From NCBI RefSeq assembly GCF_020783335.1, contig NZ_CP086068.1, forward strand, positions 806,001 to 870,000: a stretch of DNA of 64,000 nucleotides, given 5' to 3'. Each line of letters opens with the position of its first letter. Within the stretch, counting starts at the first letter, position 1. The notes beneath the pieces were generated by a model that made no database searches, had not been told where the DNA came from, and saw only the letters and a list, made by a program, of their open reading frames with translations. The position numbers and the translations under genes are program-made. This DNA comes from Mucilaginibacter daejeonensis. Its GTDB lineage: Bacteria > Bacteroidota > Bacteroidia > Sphingobacteriales > Sphingobacteriaceae. Of this stretch, positions 26,072 through 34,439 are shown piece after piece.

Positions 26072-28375
26072 ATGAAAGAACTGAACATTTCATTCGGCAA
26101 GCTCTTGTCAACGGCAACAGTACTATTAGGGATGTTGGCTCCGCAGGCCGGTCATGCGCAGCAGCAAAAGGCAGCAAGCCTGACCAAATATGTCGACCCA
26201 TTCATCGGTACCGGTTTTCACGGGCACGTGTTCCTGGGCGCTAATGTACCTTTTGGAGCCGTACAGCTTGGACCAAGCAACATCTCGCAGGGGTGGGACT
26301 GGTGCTCGGGTTACCACATTTCTGATTCTACCATCGTAGGCTTTCAGCATACCCACTTGAGCGGTACAGGTATAGGCGATCTGGGCGATGTCTCCCTGAT
26401 GCCTACTACAGGCGTGATCAAGACCATGAAGGGCTCGATCAAGAACATGGAAAGTGGTTATGTATCCAAATTTAGCCATAAGGAAGAGACCGCCCGCCCC
26501 GGCTATTATGCCGTAAAGCTGAAACGATACGATGTAGGCGTACGCCTCACTACCACTAAACGGGTAGGGTTTCATGAATACACCTTCCCTAAAACTAATG
26601 ACGCTCACGTGATCATTGACCTGCAGGAGGGGTTGTGCTGGGACTCGCCGGTGAACACTTACCTGCATCAAGTGAATGATTCCACTATCGCAGGTTACCG
26701 TTTCTCCAAAGGTTGGGCACCTGATCAACGAATCTATTTCACGGCCATCTTCTCTAAACCGATCAAGACCTTTGCCGTATATGATACCACCGCTTTAAAG
26801 CCCGGTACTTCGTTACAAGGCAGGAAAGTGAAAGGTGTGGCCAGTTTCTTGACCACTGCGGGTGAAAAGGTATTGGTGAAGGTAGGCATATCGCCAGTGA
26901 GCGAGGGCAATGCCTTGGGCAACATCAAGGCTGAACTGCCCGGCTGGGGTTTTGACCGTACGGTAGCCGCTGCCGATGCAGCCTGGAACCAGGAGTTGCA
27001 AAAGGTAATGGTACGAACGCCTGACGAAAAAAAGAAGAAGATCTTTTACACGGCAATGTATCATACCATGATCGCACCATCGATCTTTAATGATCATAAT
27101 GGTGATTACTGGGGAACTGATAAGCAAGTACACAACAAAGCAGGTTTTACCAACCTGACCACCTTTTCCTTATGGGATACTTATCGTGCAGCGCACCCTA
27201 TGTATACTTTGCTGCAGCCCGAAAAGGTGAGTGATATGGTGAACTCCATGCTGGCCATTTACAAGCAACAGGGTAGCTTGCCTATGTGGCATTTGATGGG
27301 CAACGAGACCTATTGCATGGTTGGCTATAGCGCCGTGCCGGTGCTGGCCGATGCTATATTGAAAGGCTTTAAAGGCTTTGACGTTAGTGTAGCTTACGAA
27401 GCTATGAAAGCAACGGCCATGAGAGATAGCTTGGGCATCAAATTCGTGAAGCAACTGGGCTACATCCCGGCAGATAGTTTGGCGCAGTCGGTATCATTAG
27501 GGATGGAGTACGCCATTGATGACTGGTGCCTGGCGCAGGTGGCCAAAAAGCTGGGCAAGCAGCAAGACTTTGAATATTTCAGCAAGAGAGGGCAAAACTA
27601 TCGCAACTATTACGATGCCAAGGCTGGCTTCATGCGTGGCCGCTTATCGGCCGACAAATGGCGTACGCCTTACAGCCCGTTCATCTCCATACATGAGCGC
27701 GGCGACTTTACTGAAGGCAACGGCTGGCAATATACCTGGCTGGTACCTCAGGATGTGGAAAGGCTGATGAGCATGTTAGGTGGCGAACAGCGCTTCACTC
27801 AAAAACTGGACTCATTGTTCATAGCCGAGGGAGATATGGGCAAAGAAAGATCACCCGATATTTCAGGTCTGATCGGTCAATACGCCCATGGTAACGAACC
27901 CAGTCATCATGTGACCTACCTGTACGCTTACGCTGGCCAGTCCTGGAAGACAGCTGAGAAGGTACGCTATATCATGAACCACTTTTACACCGACAAGACC
28001 GACGGTATTATCGGTAACGAAGATGTCGGGCAAATGTCGTCATGGTATGTGTTATCGTCGTTAGGCTTTTACCCGGTCAACCCGGCCAACGGCAATTACG
28101 TGTTCGGTAGTCCGCTGTTCAATGAGGCCACCATACGTTTACCCGGAGGGAAAAGCATGCGTTTAACGGCCCACAATAACAACGACCAAAACATCTACAT
28201 TCAGCGAGTTACCCTCAACGGAAAGAACTATACCCGCTCCTATATCACCTACGCCGATCTGATGAAGGGTGGTGAACTAATATTTGAGATGGGCAATAAA
28301 CCCAACAAGGCCTGGGGCAGATCCATGCAGGACAGACCAAAATCGGTGACGTTAACCACCGCTTCCGTAAAATAA
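26072..28375 (+). CDS. GH92 alpha-mannosidase
   Basis: 767 aa, the usual size for GH92, with signal peptide ending in AGHAQ. Hallmarks: YVDPFIGTGFHGHVFLGANVPFGAVQLGP, GFQHTHLSGTG, IGDLGDVSLMPT, AMYHTMIAPS, SLWDTYRAAHPMYTLLQP, the active-site WHLMGNETYCMVGYSA and GNEDVGQMSSWYVLSSLGFYPV. GH92 enzymes are calcium-dependent inverting exo-alpha-mannosidases that trim high-mannose or core mannose arms; the linkage (1,2, 1,3 or other) cannot be read reliably by eye. The frame is open from a GTG at 26051, but the ATG at 26072 opens a standard signal peptide. Last gene of the operon; its stop codon lies in the first A-run of the terminator. Confidence 0.95.
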   Translation: MKELNISFGKLLSTATVLLGMLAPQAGHAQQQKAASLTKYVDPFIGTGFHGHVFLGANVPFGAVQLGPSNISQGWDWCSGYHISDSTIVGFQHTHLSGTGIGDLGDVSLMPTTGVIKTMKGSIKNMESGYVSKFSHKEETARPGYYAVKLKRYDVGVRLTTTKRVGFHEYTFPKTNDAHVIIDLQEGLCWDSPVNTYLHQVNDSTIAGYRFSKGWAPDQRIYFTAIFSKPIKTFAVYDTTALKPGTSLQGRKVKGVASFLTTAGEKVLVKVGISPVSEGNALGNIKAELPGWGFDRTVAAADAAWNQELQKVMVRTPDEKKKKIFYTAMYHTMIAPSIFNDHNGDYWGTDKQVHNKAGFTNLTTFSLWDTYRAAHPMYTLLQPEKVSDMVNSMLAIYKQQGSLPMWHLMGNETYCMVGYSAVPVLADAILKGFKGFDVSVAYEAMKATAMRDSLGIKFVKQLGYIPADSLAQSVSLGMEYAIDDWCLAQVAKKLGKQQDFEYFSKRGQNYRNYYDAKAGFMRGRLSADKWRTPYSPFISIHERGDFTEGNGWQYTWLVPQDVERLMSMLGGEQRFTQKLDSLFIAEGDMGKERSPDISGLIGQYAHGNEPSHHVTYLYAYAGQSWKTAEKVRYIMNHFYTDKTDGIIGNEDVGQMSSWYVLSSLGFYPVNPANGNYVFGSPLFNEATIRLPGGKSMRLTAHNNNDQNIYIQRVTLNGKNYTRSYITYADLMKGGELIFEMGNKPNKAWGRSMQDRPKSVTLTTASVK

Positions 28376-28411
28376 AAAAGGTCCCGGCTTGATGAAGCCG
28401 GGACCTTTTTC
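28374..28411. terminator. Bidirectional terminator after the glycosidase operon
   Basis: Perfect 16-bp stem AAAAAGGTCCCGGCTT (28375-28390), loop GATG, AAGCCGGGACCTTTTT (28395-28410). It separates the convergent GH92 and COG0523 genes and overlaps the GH92 stop codon. Confidence 0.95.
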
Positions 28412-28442
28412 GTATGAACAAGCAATTCATTAAAACGATCGA

Positions 28443-29639
28443 TCACAGTATTCTGTCGAACGGGTCTGTAAAGGTCTCTTCGTTGCGATACTGTTCCATC
28501 TCGTCGTTGCTGATCAGGCATTTATTCAGTTGGGCGATCAACTGTTCCTTTTCCAGGTCCTGCCCAATGAATACCAGCTCGTTCATGCGGTCGCCAAATT
28601 GCATCGACCATCTCGATTCGATCAGCTGCTGATTGTCTACAAAGTCGGCATATTGTAAACGTTCCTGGTATGACATGGAAGCCCACCATGTACCGGCCAC
28701 ATCGATCCTGAGCGACCCACCCGCCTGCGAAAAATTGATGGCCTGATGCCTGCGCGAGGCCAGCCAGAACAGGCCTTTTGCCCTGATGATATTGTTGGGG
28801 TACTCGTCGTTGAAAAATGTCCATAACCGCTGCGGATGAAAGGGCTTGGCAGACCGGAACACGATCGAGCCGATACCATATTCTTCCGTTTCAGGTGTGT
28901 GGTTCCCTTCCAGTTCCTTGATCCAGCCCGCAGCCTGCGAGGCCTTATCAAAGTCGAACAGGCCGGTGTTCAAGATCTTGTTAAGCGGCACCTTGCTGAA
29001 CTCGCTCTCAACCAACTCGGCCTCTGGGTTCAATTTCTTGATGAAGGCTTTGAGCAGACCAAGGTCATTAGGTAGTATCAGGTCAGTTTTGTTGAGGATG
29101 ATCACGTTAGCAAATTCGATCTGGTCGGTGAGCAGGTTCACGAGGGTGCGTTGGTCAGTATTGTCGGTCAGGTCGCGGTCAACAAGTTTATCGGTGCTGA
29201 TATAATCATTGAAAAAGTTGAAGCAGTCGATCACGGTCACCATGGTGTCCAGAGTGCTATAGCGGCTAAGGTCAATGTCTTGCGCATCGCTGGCGTAGGT
29301 GAACGTTTGCGCCACAGGTATGGGTTCAGATATCCCGGTACTCTCGATCAGCAGGTAATCGAACCGGTCCTCCCGCGCAAGTTTTTCCACCTCGATCATC
29401 AGGTCCTCGCGCAGCGTGCAGCAAATGCAGCCGTTACTCATCTCTACCAGCTTCTCTTCGGTGCGCGACAGGGTCTGCCCGCCGGCCACCAGCCGGGCAT
29501 CTATGTTCACCTCGCTCATGTCGTTCACGATCACGGCTACACGCATATTCTCTTTATTATGCAGGATGTGGTTCAACAAAGTGGTCTTTCCGGCTCCTAA
29601 AAAGCCACTCAATACGGTAACAGGCAGTTTCTTTAACAT
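28443..29639 (-). CDS. COG0523 (CobW/ZigA-like) GTP-binding metallochaperone
   Basis: 398 aa. G3E GTPase: Walker [10 protein letters not shown] (residues 12-20), metal-binding GCICC (Cys71, Cys73, Cys74), [13 protein letters not shown] for guanine binding, and a C-terminal CobW_C domain ([21 protein letters not shown]). These proteins deliver metal, commonly zinc under zinc starvation, to client proteins. A Zur-subgroup member is suggested by the divergent Fur/Zur gene and the 49-nt palindrome directly in front (29664-29712). A -7 box TATATTTG lies between palindrome and start. The client protein is unknown. Confidence 0.9.
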   Translation of the reverse strand: MLKKLPVTVLSGFLGAGKTTLLNHILHNKENMRVAVIVNDMSEVNIDARLVAGGQTLSRTEEKLVEMSNGCICCTLREDLMIEVEKLAREDRFDYLLIESTGISEPIPVAQTFTYASDAQDIDLSRYSTLDTMVTVIDCFNFFNDYISTDKLVDRDLTDNTDQRTLVNLLTDQIEFANVIILNKTDLILPNDLGLLKAFIKKLNPEAELVESEFSKVPLNKILNTGLFDFDKASQAAGWIKELEGNHTPETEEYGIGSIVFRSAKPFHPQRLWTFFNDEYPNNIIRAKGLFWLASRRHQAINFSQAGGSLRIDVAGTWWASMSYQERLQYADFVDNQQLIESRWSMQFGDRMNELVFIGQDLEKEQLIAQLNKCLISNDEMEQYRNEETFTDPFDRIL

Positions 29640-29655
29640 AACATGGAATGAGGCA

Positions 29656-29663
29656 CAAATATA
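29656..29663 (-). promoter_or_regulatory. -7 promoter box of the COG0523 gene
   Basis: On the minus strand the sequence is TATATTTG, a full match to TAnnTTTG, 16 bp before the ATG. A TTG lies 19 bp further upstream inside the palindrome (in ATTGCA), at the usual -33 spacing, so the palindrome overlaps the promoter. Confidence 0.7.
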
Positions 29664-29712
29664 GACAACGCTTTTTTAAATGCAATAATGTTGCATTTAA
29701 AAAAGCGTTGTC
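29664..29712. promoter_or_regulatory. 49-nt palindrome, candidate Zur operator
   Basis: Two perfect 22-bp arms, 29664-29685 and 29691-29712, around TAATG. The core TGCAATAATGTTGCA resembles the short inverted repeats bound by Fur/Zur proteins. It covers the -33 region of the COG0523 promoter and ends 96 bp before the Zur-like gene. The arms are much longer than one Fur-family dimer needs. Confidence 0.65.
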
Positions 29713-29777
29713 AGGAGAGACTTGGTCAACGCCGAGCAACTTTACATTGTAGTGGGGCTCAACAAATAAAGTATCAT

Positions 29778-29785
29778 TAGATTTG
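29778..29785 (+). promoter_or_regulatory. Candidate -7 box of the Zur-like gene
   Basis: TAGATTTG matches TAnnTTTG and lies 23 bp before the ATG at 29809. No clear TTG at the -33 spacing. Confidence 0.5.
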
Positions 29786-29808
29786 TAGCTCTAAAAAAAG
29801 AAGGTCAC

Positions 29809-30225
29809 ATGACAACAGATCCCTTGGCCATACTGCGCGAACATCAATTAAAAGCTACCGGCGGGCGCTTGAGCGTACTCAATATTATTGCCGAGCGTGG
29901 CGCGGCCATATCGCAACCGGTGCTGGAAAAAATGATGGGTAGCGAAGTGGATCGAGTAACACTTTACCGCATACTGCGCGTATTTGAAGAGAAGGGTATC
30001 CTGCACAAGATCATCGACCTGAATGGCACGGCCAATTACGCCATGTGTTCATCCAGCTGTAACGAGCATGAGCACCATGACGAGCATTTTCACTTCAACT
30101 GTACCCAATGCCAAAAGGTATATTGCCTGAACGACCTGCATGTACCTGCGGTGAAAATGCCACCTGGCTTTAAGGCCGAAAAGGTAGACCTTTCCATCAC
30201 CGGTATATGCAAGCACTGTAGCTGA
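29809..30225 (+). CDS. Fur-family repressor, probably Zur
   Basis: 138 aa: N-terminal winged helix (QPVLEKMMGSEVDRVTLYRILRVFEEKGILHKI) and a metal-binding dimerisation domain with a His-rich stretch (EHEHHDEHFHFN, residues 86-97) and two CxxC pairs, Cys98/Cys101 and Cys134/Cys137, that form the structural zinc site. The family includes Fur, Zur, PerR and Mur; zinc is favoured because the divergent neighbour is a COG0523 metallochaperone and the palindrome lies between them. Its stop TGA abuts the stop of mgtC on the other strand. Confidence 0.85.
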   Translation: MTTDPLAILREHQLKATGGRLSVLNIIAERGAAISQPVLEKMMGSEVDRVTLYRILRVFEEKGILHKIIDLNGTANYAMCSSSCNEHEHHDEHFHFNCTQCQKVYCLNDLHVPAVKMPPGFKAEKVDLSITGICKHCS

Positions 30226-30861
30226 TCAGCTTTCTATAAAATCAAGTTCTTCTTTGCTGTAAACGTCTTTAAAGAACGAGGCCATTGCCGGTGCCTTGCC
30301 GCTCAGTTGCCAGGTTAGGTGTAATTTTTGACCGTCCTTTACCTGCTTGGTAAGCCGGTACCTGATACCTGCTTCGGCCATCGCCCTTTCGCATATCTCG
30401 GCTCCGTTCACGCGGCGGTCAAAACGTACATATAATGTTTTGGGTTGATTAAGGCTATCGATGCGGCGTTGCATCATCGGCAACACCCCTAAAATGAATA
30501 AGATCAAAAAGCTGGCGCAACCGGCGGCAAAATAATAGCCGCCACCAATGCCCATACCCACGGCTGCTACGGTCCATATAGTAGCAGCGGTAGTGATGCC
30601 GTTCACCCGGTCGTTACCCCTGAAGATCACCCCGGCGCCTAAAAAGCCAATACCGGTCACCACATTAGAGGCGATACGGTCGGGGTTGCCCGGGCCACCG
30701 ATGGCATTAGACATTAATGTAAAGAAACAAGCCCCGAACGAGATCATGATCGTGGTACGGAAACCGGCCGCCTTGCCACGATATTCGCGTTCGGCCCCCA
30801 CCAGCCCGCCCCAAAGTAATGATAACAGGAAGCGGATCAATATCTCGATATCAAAGTTCAT
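30226..30861 (-). CDS. MgtC/SapB family inner-membrane protein
   Basis: About 211 aa from the preferred ATG at 30861 (the frame is open to 30903, but MNFDIEILIRFLLSLLWGG is the usual MgtC opening). Four to five membrane helices include the signature LVGAEREYRGKAAGFRTTIMISFGACFF and NVVTGIGFLGAGVIF, followed by a cytoplasmic C-terminal domain (~150-211). MgtC-like proteins relate to magnesium limitation and F-type ATPase control in pathogens; the role in free-living Bacteroidota is unclear. Convergent with the Zur gene, with no base between the two stop codons. Confidence 0.88.
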   Translation of the reverse strand: MNFDIEILIRFLLSLLWGGLVGAEREYRGKAAGFRTTIMISFGACFFTLMSNAIGGPGNPDRIASNVVTGIGFLGAGVIFRGNDRVNGITTAATIWTVAAVGMGIGGGYYFAAGCASFLILFILGVLPMMQRRIDSLNQPKTLYVRFDRRVNGAEICERAMAEAGIRYRLTKQVKDGQKLHLTWQLSGKAPAMASFFKDVYSKEELDFIES

Positions 30862-31047
30862 GGTGCTAAAGTTAATATGTTTTATGAGCATGATGAGATT
30901 CATACGTCAAAGTATGGTCTGATAATACCACAGGAATGTGTGGAGCGCGTTCTCTTAACACTAATGGTTGTATTATTTTTTATGAAATACTTATCATTCT
31001 GATATTCCCGTTCAACCTTTTCAATACTGCCGGGTTGTAATATCCAA

Positions 31048-32304
31048 ATGTCAGATATAGCCGTTCCTCACTCATCCTCAGGGAAGAGCAATAGTTTCAG
31101 ATCCTCGTTGGAGGCATTGAATTTTTTCATGGCAGATATGCAGGCCGGTATAGGTCCCTTTTTGGGGATCTTTTTGCTGGCTCACCAATGGAAGAGTGGC
31201 CCCATTGGTACGGTAATGACCTTGGGGGGTGTTGCCGGCGTACTCGTCACCATACCAGCGGGTGCACTGATCGATCGCACGCGGCATAAAAAGCTTTTTG
31301 TGATCATACCCGGCATTTGCACCGTGCTGGCATCGGCGGTCATTTTGCTTTCGCAGGAGTTTTGGGTGGTAGCTTTATCGCAGGTGGCCACGGCCATTGC
31401 CGGTGCGGCCATCGTTCCGGCAGTGATGGCCATTACGCTTGGGCTGGTTTGCCAAAAAGGATTTAACCGGCAGAATGGCCGTAACCAGGCCTGGAACCAC
31501 GCCGGTAACATGGTAGGGGCCGGGCTTTCCGGATTTTTAGGGATGAAGTACGGCATGACGGCCATCTTTTACCTTTCAGCAGTGTTCGGGTTGATCTCCA
31601 TCTTCTTAGTAAGCACCATCCCCGCCTCGGCCATTGACGACCGCGCCGCCCGCGGCATGAAGGAGGGCGATGAGGAGGCTGGGGCAAGTAATTTCAAGGC
31701 ATTGTTCGAGTGTAAACCCTTGTTACTACTCGCGGCCGCGCTTGCAGCATTCCATTTGGGGAACGGTGCAATGCTACCTTTATATGGCTTAGGTGCGGCC
31801 AGCCAGAGTAACGGTGGTAATGCATCCATGTTCGTGGCCATGACCATTGTTATCGCACAACTGGTCATGATCGGCGCATCGGTAGTGGCCATGCGCGCGG
31901 CCGATAAAAGTGGCTATTGGCTCATCATGCTCCTATCGTTCATTGCCCTGCCGGTGCGCGGTATAGCGGCGGTACTTCTGAATTATCATACCGGCATTTA
32001 CCCCGTTCAGGCGCTTGATGGCATTGGCGCCGGGTTGCAAAGCGTGGCAGTACCGGCACTGGTGGCTCACATATTGAACGGTACCGGTCGCATCAACGTT
32101 GGTCAAGGCGCGGTAATGACCGTTCAGGGTGTTGGTGCAGCCTTGAGCCCAGCTATAGGTGGCTGGCTTGCGCAAGGCATGGGCTTTAAACCGGCGTTCC
32201 TGGTGCTGGGCAGCTTTGCGGTAGTTTCAATATTGATATGGATATTTTATAGCCGTACTTTGCGTGCGGTTTGTGACCCAAGCCAGGAGCCAAAGCATGA
32301 ATAA
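31048..32304 (+). CDS. MFS transporter
   Basis: 418 aa with about 12 predicted membrane helices in two halves and the loop-2/3 motif GALIDRTRHKK (MFS motif A). The second half includes YGLGAASQSNGG and a C-terminal helix ending at YSRTL. Major facilitator family, probably an exporter; the substrate is not evident. The next gene (ArsB-like) starts inside its last codons (8-bp overlap), so the two are translationally coupled. No ArsR-type regulator or arsenate reductase is nearby to prove a role in arsenic resistance. Confidence 0.85.
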   Translation: MSDIAVPHSSSGKSNSFRSSLEALNFFMADMQAGIGPFLGIFLLAHQWKSGPIGTVMTLGGVAGVLVTIPAGALIDRTRHKKLFVIIPGICTVLASAVILLSQEFWVVALSQVATAIAGAAIVPAVMAITLGLVCQKGFNRQNGRNQAWNHAGNMVGAGLSGFLGMKYGMTAIFYLSAVFGLISIFLVSTIPASAIDDRAARGMKEGDEEAGASNFKALFECKPLLLLAAALAAFHLGNGAMLPLYGLGAASQSNGGNASMFVAMTIVIAQLVMIGASVVAMRAADKSGYWLIMLLSFIALPVRGIAAVLLNYHTGIYPVQALDGIGAGLQSVAVPALVAHILNGTGRINVGQGAVMTVQGVGAALSPAIGGWLAQGMGFKPAFLVLGSFAVVSILIWIFYSRTLRAVCDPSQEPKHE

Positions 32305-33544
32305 CTATATCATTTGGACGGTATCCCTGCTATCCATCGCAGGGGTGATCATCAGGCCTTTCAAATTACCTGAAGCGGTTTGGGCCGTTGGTGGAGCCCT
32401 GATCCTGATGATCACCGGTATGGTGACCACCGGACAGGCCATACAAGGTGTTGCCAAAGGCACCGATGTTTACTTGTTCCTGGCCGGCATGATGCTCCTG
32501 TCAGAGGCGGCGCGTGAGGAAAAACTTTTTGATTGGATAGCTGGTCACGCGGTAAGATCATCGCAAGGGTCGGCCACCCGGCTTTTTGGTTTGGTATATC
32601 TTTCGGGTATCGTGGTCACCGCCTTGCTTTCTAACGATGCCACTGCAGTAGTGCTAACGCCCGCAGTGATCGCGGCCACACGTGCGGCTGGGGTCAAGAA
32701 TAATTTGCCTTACCTGCTTATATGTGCGTTCATTGCCAACGCGGCGTCGTTCCTGTTGCCTATATCCAACCCGGCAAACCTGGTCATTTACCAGGATCAC
32801 TTACCATCGCTCGGTCAGTGGCTTGCCCAGTTCTTGATCCCGTCGGTTATCGTGATCGCGCTAACCTACCTCGTGCTTAAATTCACCCAGCGTAACGCTT
32901 TAAAAGAAAGCTTTGAACCTGAGGTAGAACAGCAGCCATTAAGCAGCACCGGTAAACTGGCCTTGTATAGTATCATTTTTACGGTAGTGGTAATGCTGGT
33001 ATGTTCGGCTTACGATATCGCCTTGGGCTGGCCCACTTTTATCACCGGTCTGTTATGCACTCTGCTGATTGGTTTCATGGCCAAGCGGTCGGTGATCGGC
33101 GCGTTCAAGCAGGTATCATGGGCAGTGTTAATACTTGTCGCCGGACTATTTGTGATCGTTGAAGCACTTGGCCAAACCGGCATCACCCAGGCTATTGCTG
33201 CCAGGCTGTCGGCAGCGGCACATGATCATGCGCATACTACCGCTTTGGTGGCAGGCAGTGGTTTGGCCGTGATCTGTAACCTGGTGAACAACCTCCCGGC
33301 AGGACTGATCTCAGGCGAGATAGCACAAGCCGCCACCATACCTGACCTGGTACGCAAGGCCATACTTATAGCGATCGATCTAGGGCCAAATCTTTCTGTA
33401 ACGGGGTCGTTAGCTACCATTTTATGGCTTTATGTATTAAGGCGCGAGGGTATCACCGTGAGCTCTTCCTACTTTTTAAAGATCGGCGTAGCGGTCATGC
33501 TTATCCCGCTGATCGCAGTATTGCTCATTTTACCATATTTGTAG
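32297..33544 (+). CDS. ArsB/SLC13-type anion permease (putative arsenite efflux)
   Basis: About 415 aa with 10-12 membrane helices. Family marks: LFLAGMMLLSEAAREEKLFDW, LLSNDATAVVLTPAV, LPISNPANLVIY, CNLVNNLPAG and IDLGPNLSVTGSLATILWL, characteristic of ArsB permeases in the ion-transporter superfamily. ArsB exports arsenite or antimonite using the proton gradient. The ATG at 32297 is chosen because the longer frame (from 32264) overlaps the MFS gene by 41 bp without adding conserved sequence. An AraC gene follows 30 bp downstream on the same strand. Confidence 0.85.
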   Translation: MNNYIIWTVSLLSIAGVIIRPFKLPEAVWAVGGALILMITGMVTTGQAIQGVAKGTDVYLFLAGMMLLSEAAREEKLFDWIAGHAVRSSQGSATRLFGLVYLSGIVVTALLSNDATAVVLTPAVIAATRAAGVKNNLPYLLICAFIANAASFLLPISNPANLVIYQDHLPSLGQWLAQFLIPSVIVIALTYLVLKFTQRNALKESFEPEVEQQPLSSTGKLALYSIIFTVVVMLVCSAYDIALGWPTFITGLLCTLLIGFMAKRSVIGAFKQVSWAVLILVAGLFVIVEALGQTGITQAIAARLSAAAHDHAHTTALVAGSGLAVICNLVNNLPAGLISGEIAQAATIPDLVRKAILIAIDLGPNLSVTGSLATILWLYVLRREGITVSSSYFLKIGVAVMLIPLIAVLLILPYL

Positions 33545-33573
33545 GTAGCCACACCAGGCGTTTAAATGGCCTC

Positions 33574-34392
33574 ATGAAGCATCAAGAATTTCCGCCCCCT
33601 GAACCACTGCTTGACACAGTAAGATGTTTTTGGCATAACGATCAGGATCACGGCCCAGAGTTAAGCAGCTTTGAGGTGATACCCGACGGTTACACCGAGA
33701 TCATCTTCCATTTTGGCAATGGATGCAGCGTAATGAGTGATGGCGTGCTGATACCGCTGCCCTCACCATTTATGATCGGGTTACTTGACCGGCCGGTCAA
33801 ATTCTATGCACAAGGCCGTTCGCAGATCTTAGGCATCAGGTGTTTCCCGTGGACGGTGTTCGATCTGCTGAGTATCCCTTCGGGACAAAATAGCATCAAC
33901 GTGCTGCATCATCCGATCGCATCGCTGCATTCCTCGCTGGCGGAGTTGGTACACGTCGGGCACATCAACGAGGCGATCGAAATACTTACCCATCATTTAC
34001 TGGAGATGCGGTCATCAGTGCCACACAACAGCCTCTTGTTCAAAGCAGGGGCAGCCATGCTTAAAGCCAACGGCAAAATGCCCGTAAGCGATGTGGCCGA
34101 GGCTTCGCACACTACAATTCGTACGCTTGAGCGCAACTTCAAACATTCATCAGGCCATACCGTGAAAGATGTATCCGCATTGATGCGCTTTGAGCAGGTG
34201 CGTAACCGCTTGTGGCTGGATCATGAGGTCAACCTTGCAGCACTTGCTCATGAAGCCGGGTACACCGATCAGGCACATTTAAGCCGCGAGTTCAAACGTT
34301 ACGCAGGCACCACTCCCGCGGCATTTGCCCGCAAGGCCCGCCAGGAAAAGCTCGACAAAGCTCATTTTGTCGCATTCGTACAATCCTCCTAA
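33574..34392 (+). CDS. AraC-family transcriptional regulator
   Basis: 272 aa from the ATG at 33574; the longer frame from 33424 lies inside the permease gene and is rejected. The N-terminal ~150 residues are a DUF6597-like sensor domain (FEVIPDGYTEIIFHFGNG, RSQILGIRCFPW). The C-terminal AraC module has two helix-turn-helices (VSDVAEASHTTIRTLERNFKHSSG and LAALAHEAGYTDQAHLSREFKR) and ends in GTTPAAFARK. It lies between the transporter pair and the Tet(X)-like gene, so it may control either; the effector is unknown. Confidence 0.88.
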   Translation: MKHQEFPPPEPLLDTVRCFWHNDQDHGPELSSFEVIPDGYTEIIFHFGNGCSVMSDGVLIPLPSPFMIGLLDRPVKFYAQGRSQILGIRCFPWTVFDLLSIPSGQNSINVLHHPIASLHSSLAELVHVGHINEAIEILTHHLLEMRSSVPHNSLLFKAGAAMLKANGKMPVSDVAEASHTTIRTLERNFKHSSGHTVKDVSALMRFEQVRNRLWLDHEVNLAALAHEAGYTDQAHLSREFKRYAGTTPAAFARKARQEKLDKAHFVAFVQSS

Positions 34393-34439
34393 AGTCTGCT
34401 TCTACAACTTTGTATGGTCATCATTATATAGATCATACC

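Noticed and set aside
32264..32296. Longer start for the ArsB-like permease
   Set aside because: It would overlap the MFS gene by 41 bp and adds a charged segment without family conservation.
31048..33544. Arsenic resistance operon
   Set aside because: Only an ArsB-type permease is present; no arsR, arsC or arsM is nearby, so the operon name is not supported.
33424..33573. Longer start for the AraC regulator inside the permease gene
   Set aside because: 150 bp of overlap with a conserved gene in another frame; the ATG at 33574 opens the conserved N-terminal domain.
34410..34439. TTG start for the Tet(X)-like gene
   Set aside because: A rare start codon; the ATG at 34440 leads directly into the FAD-binding motif as in Tet(X).
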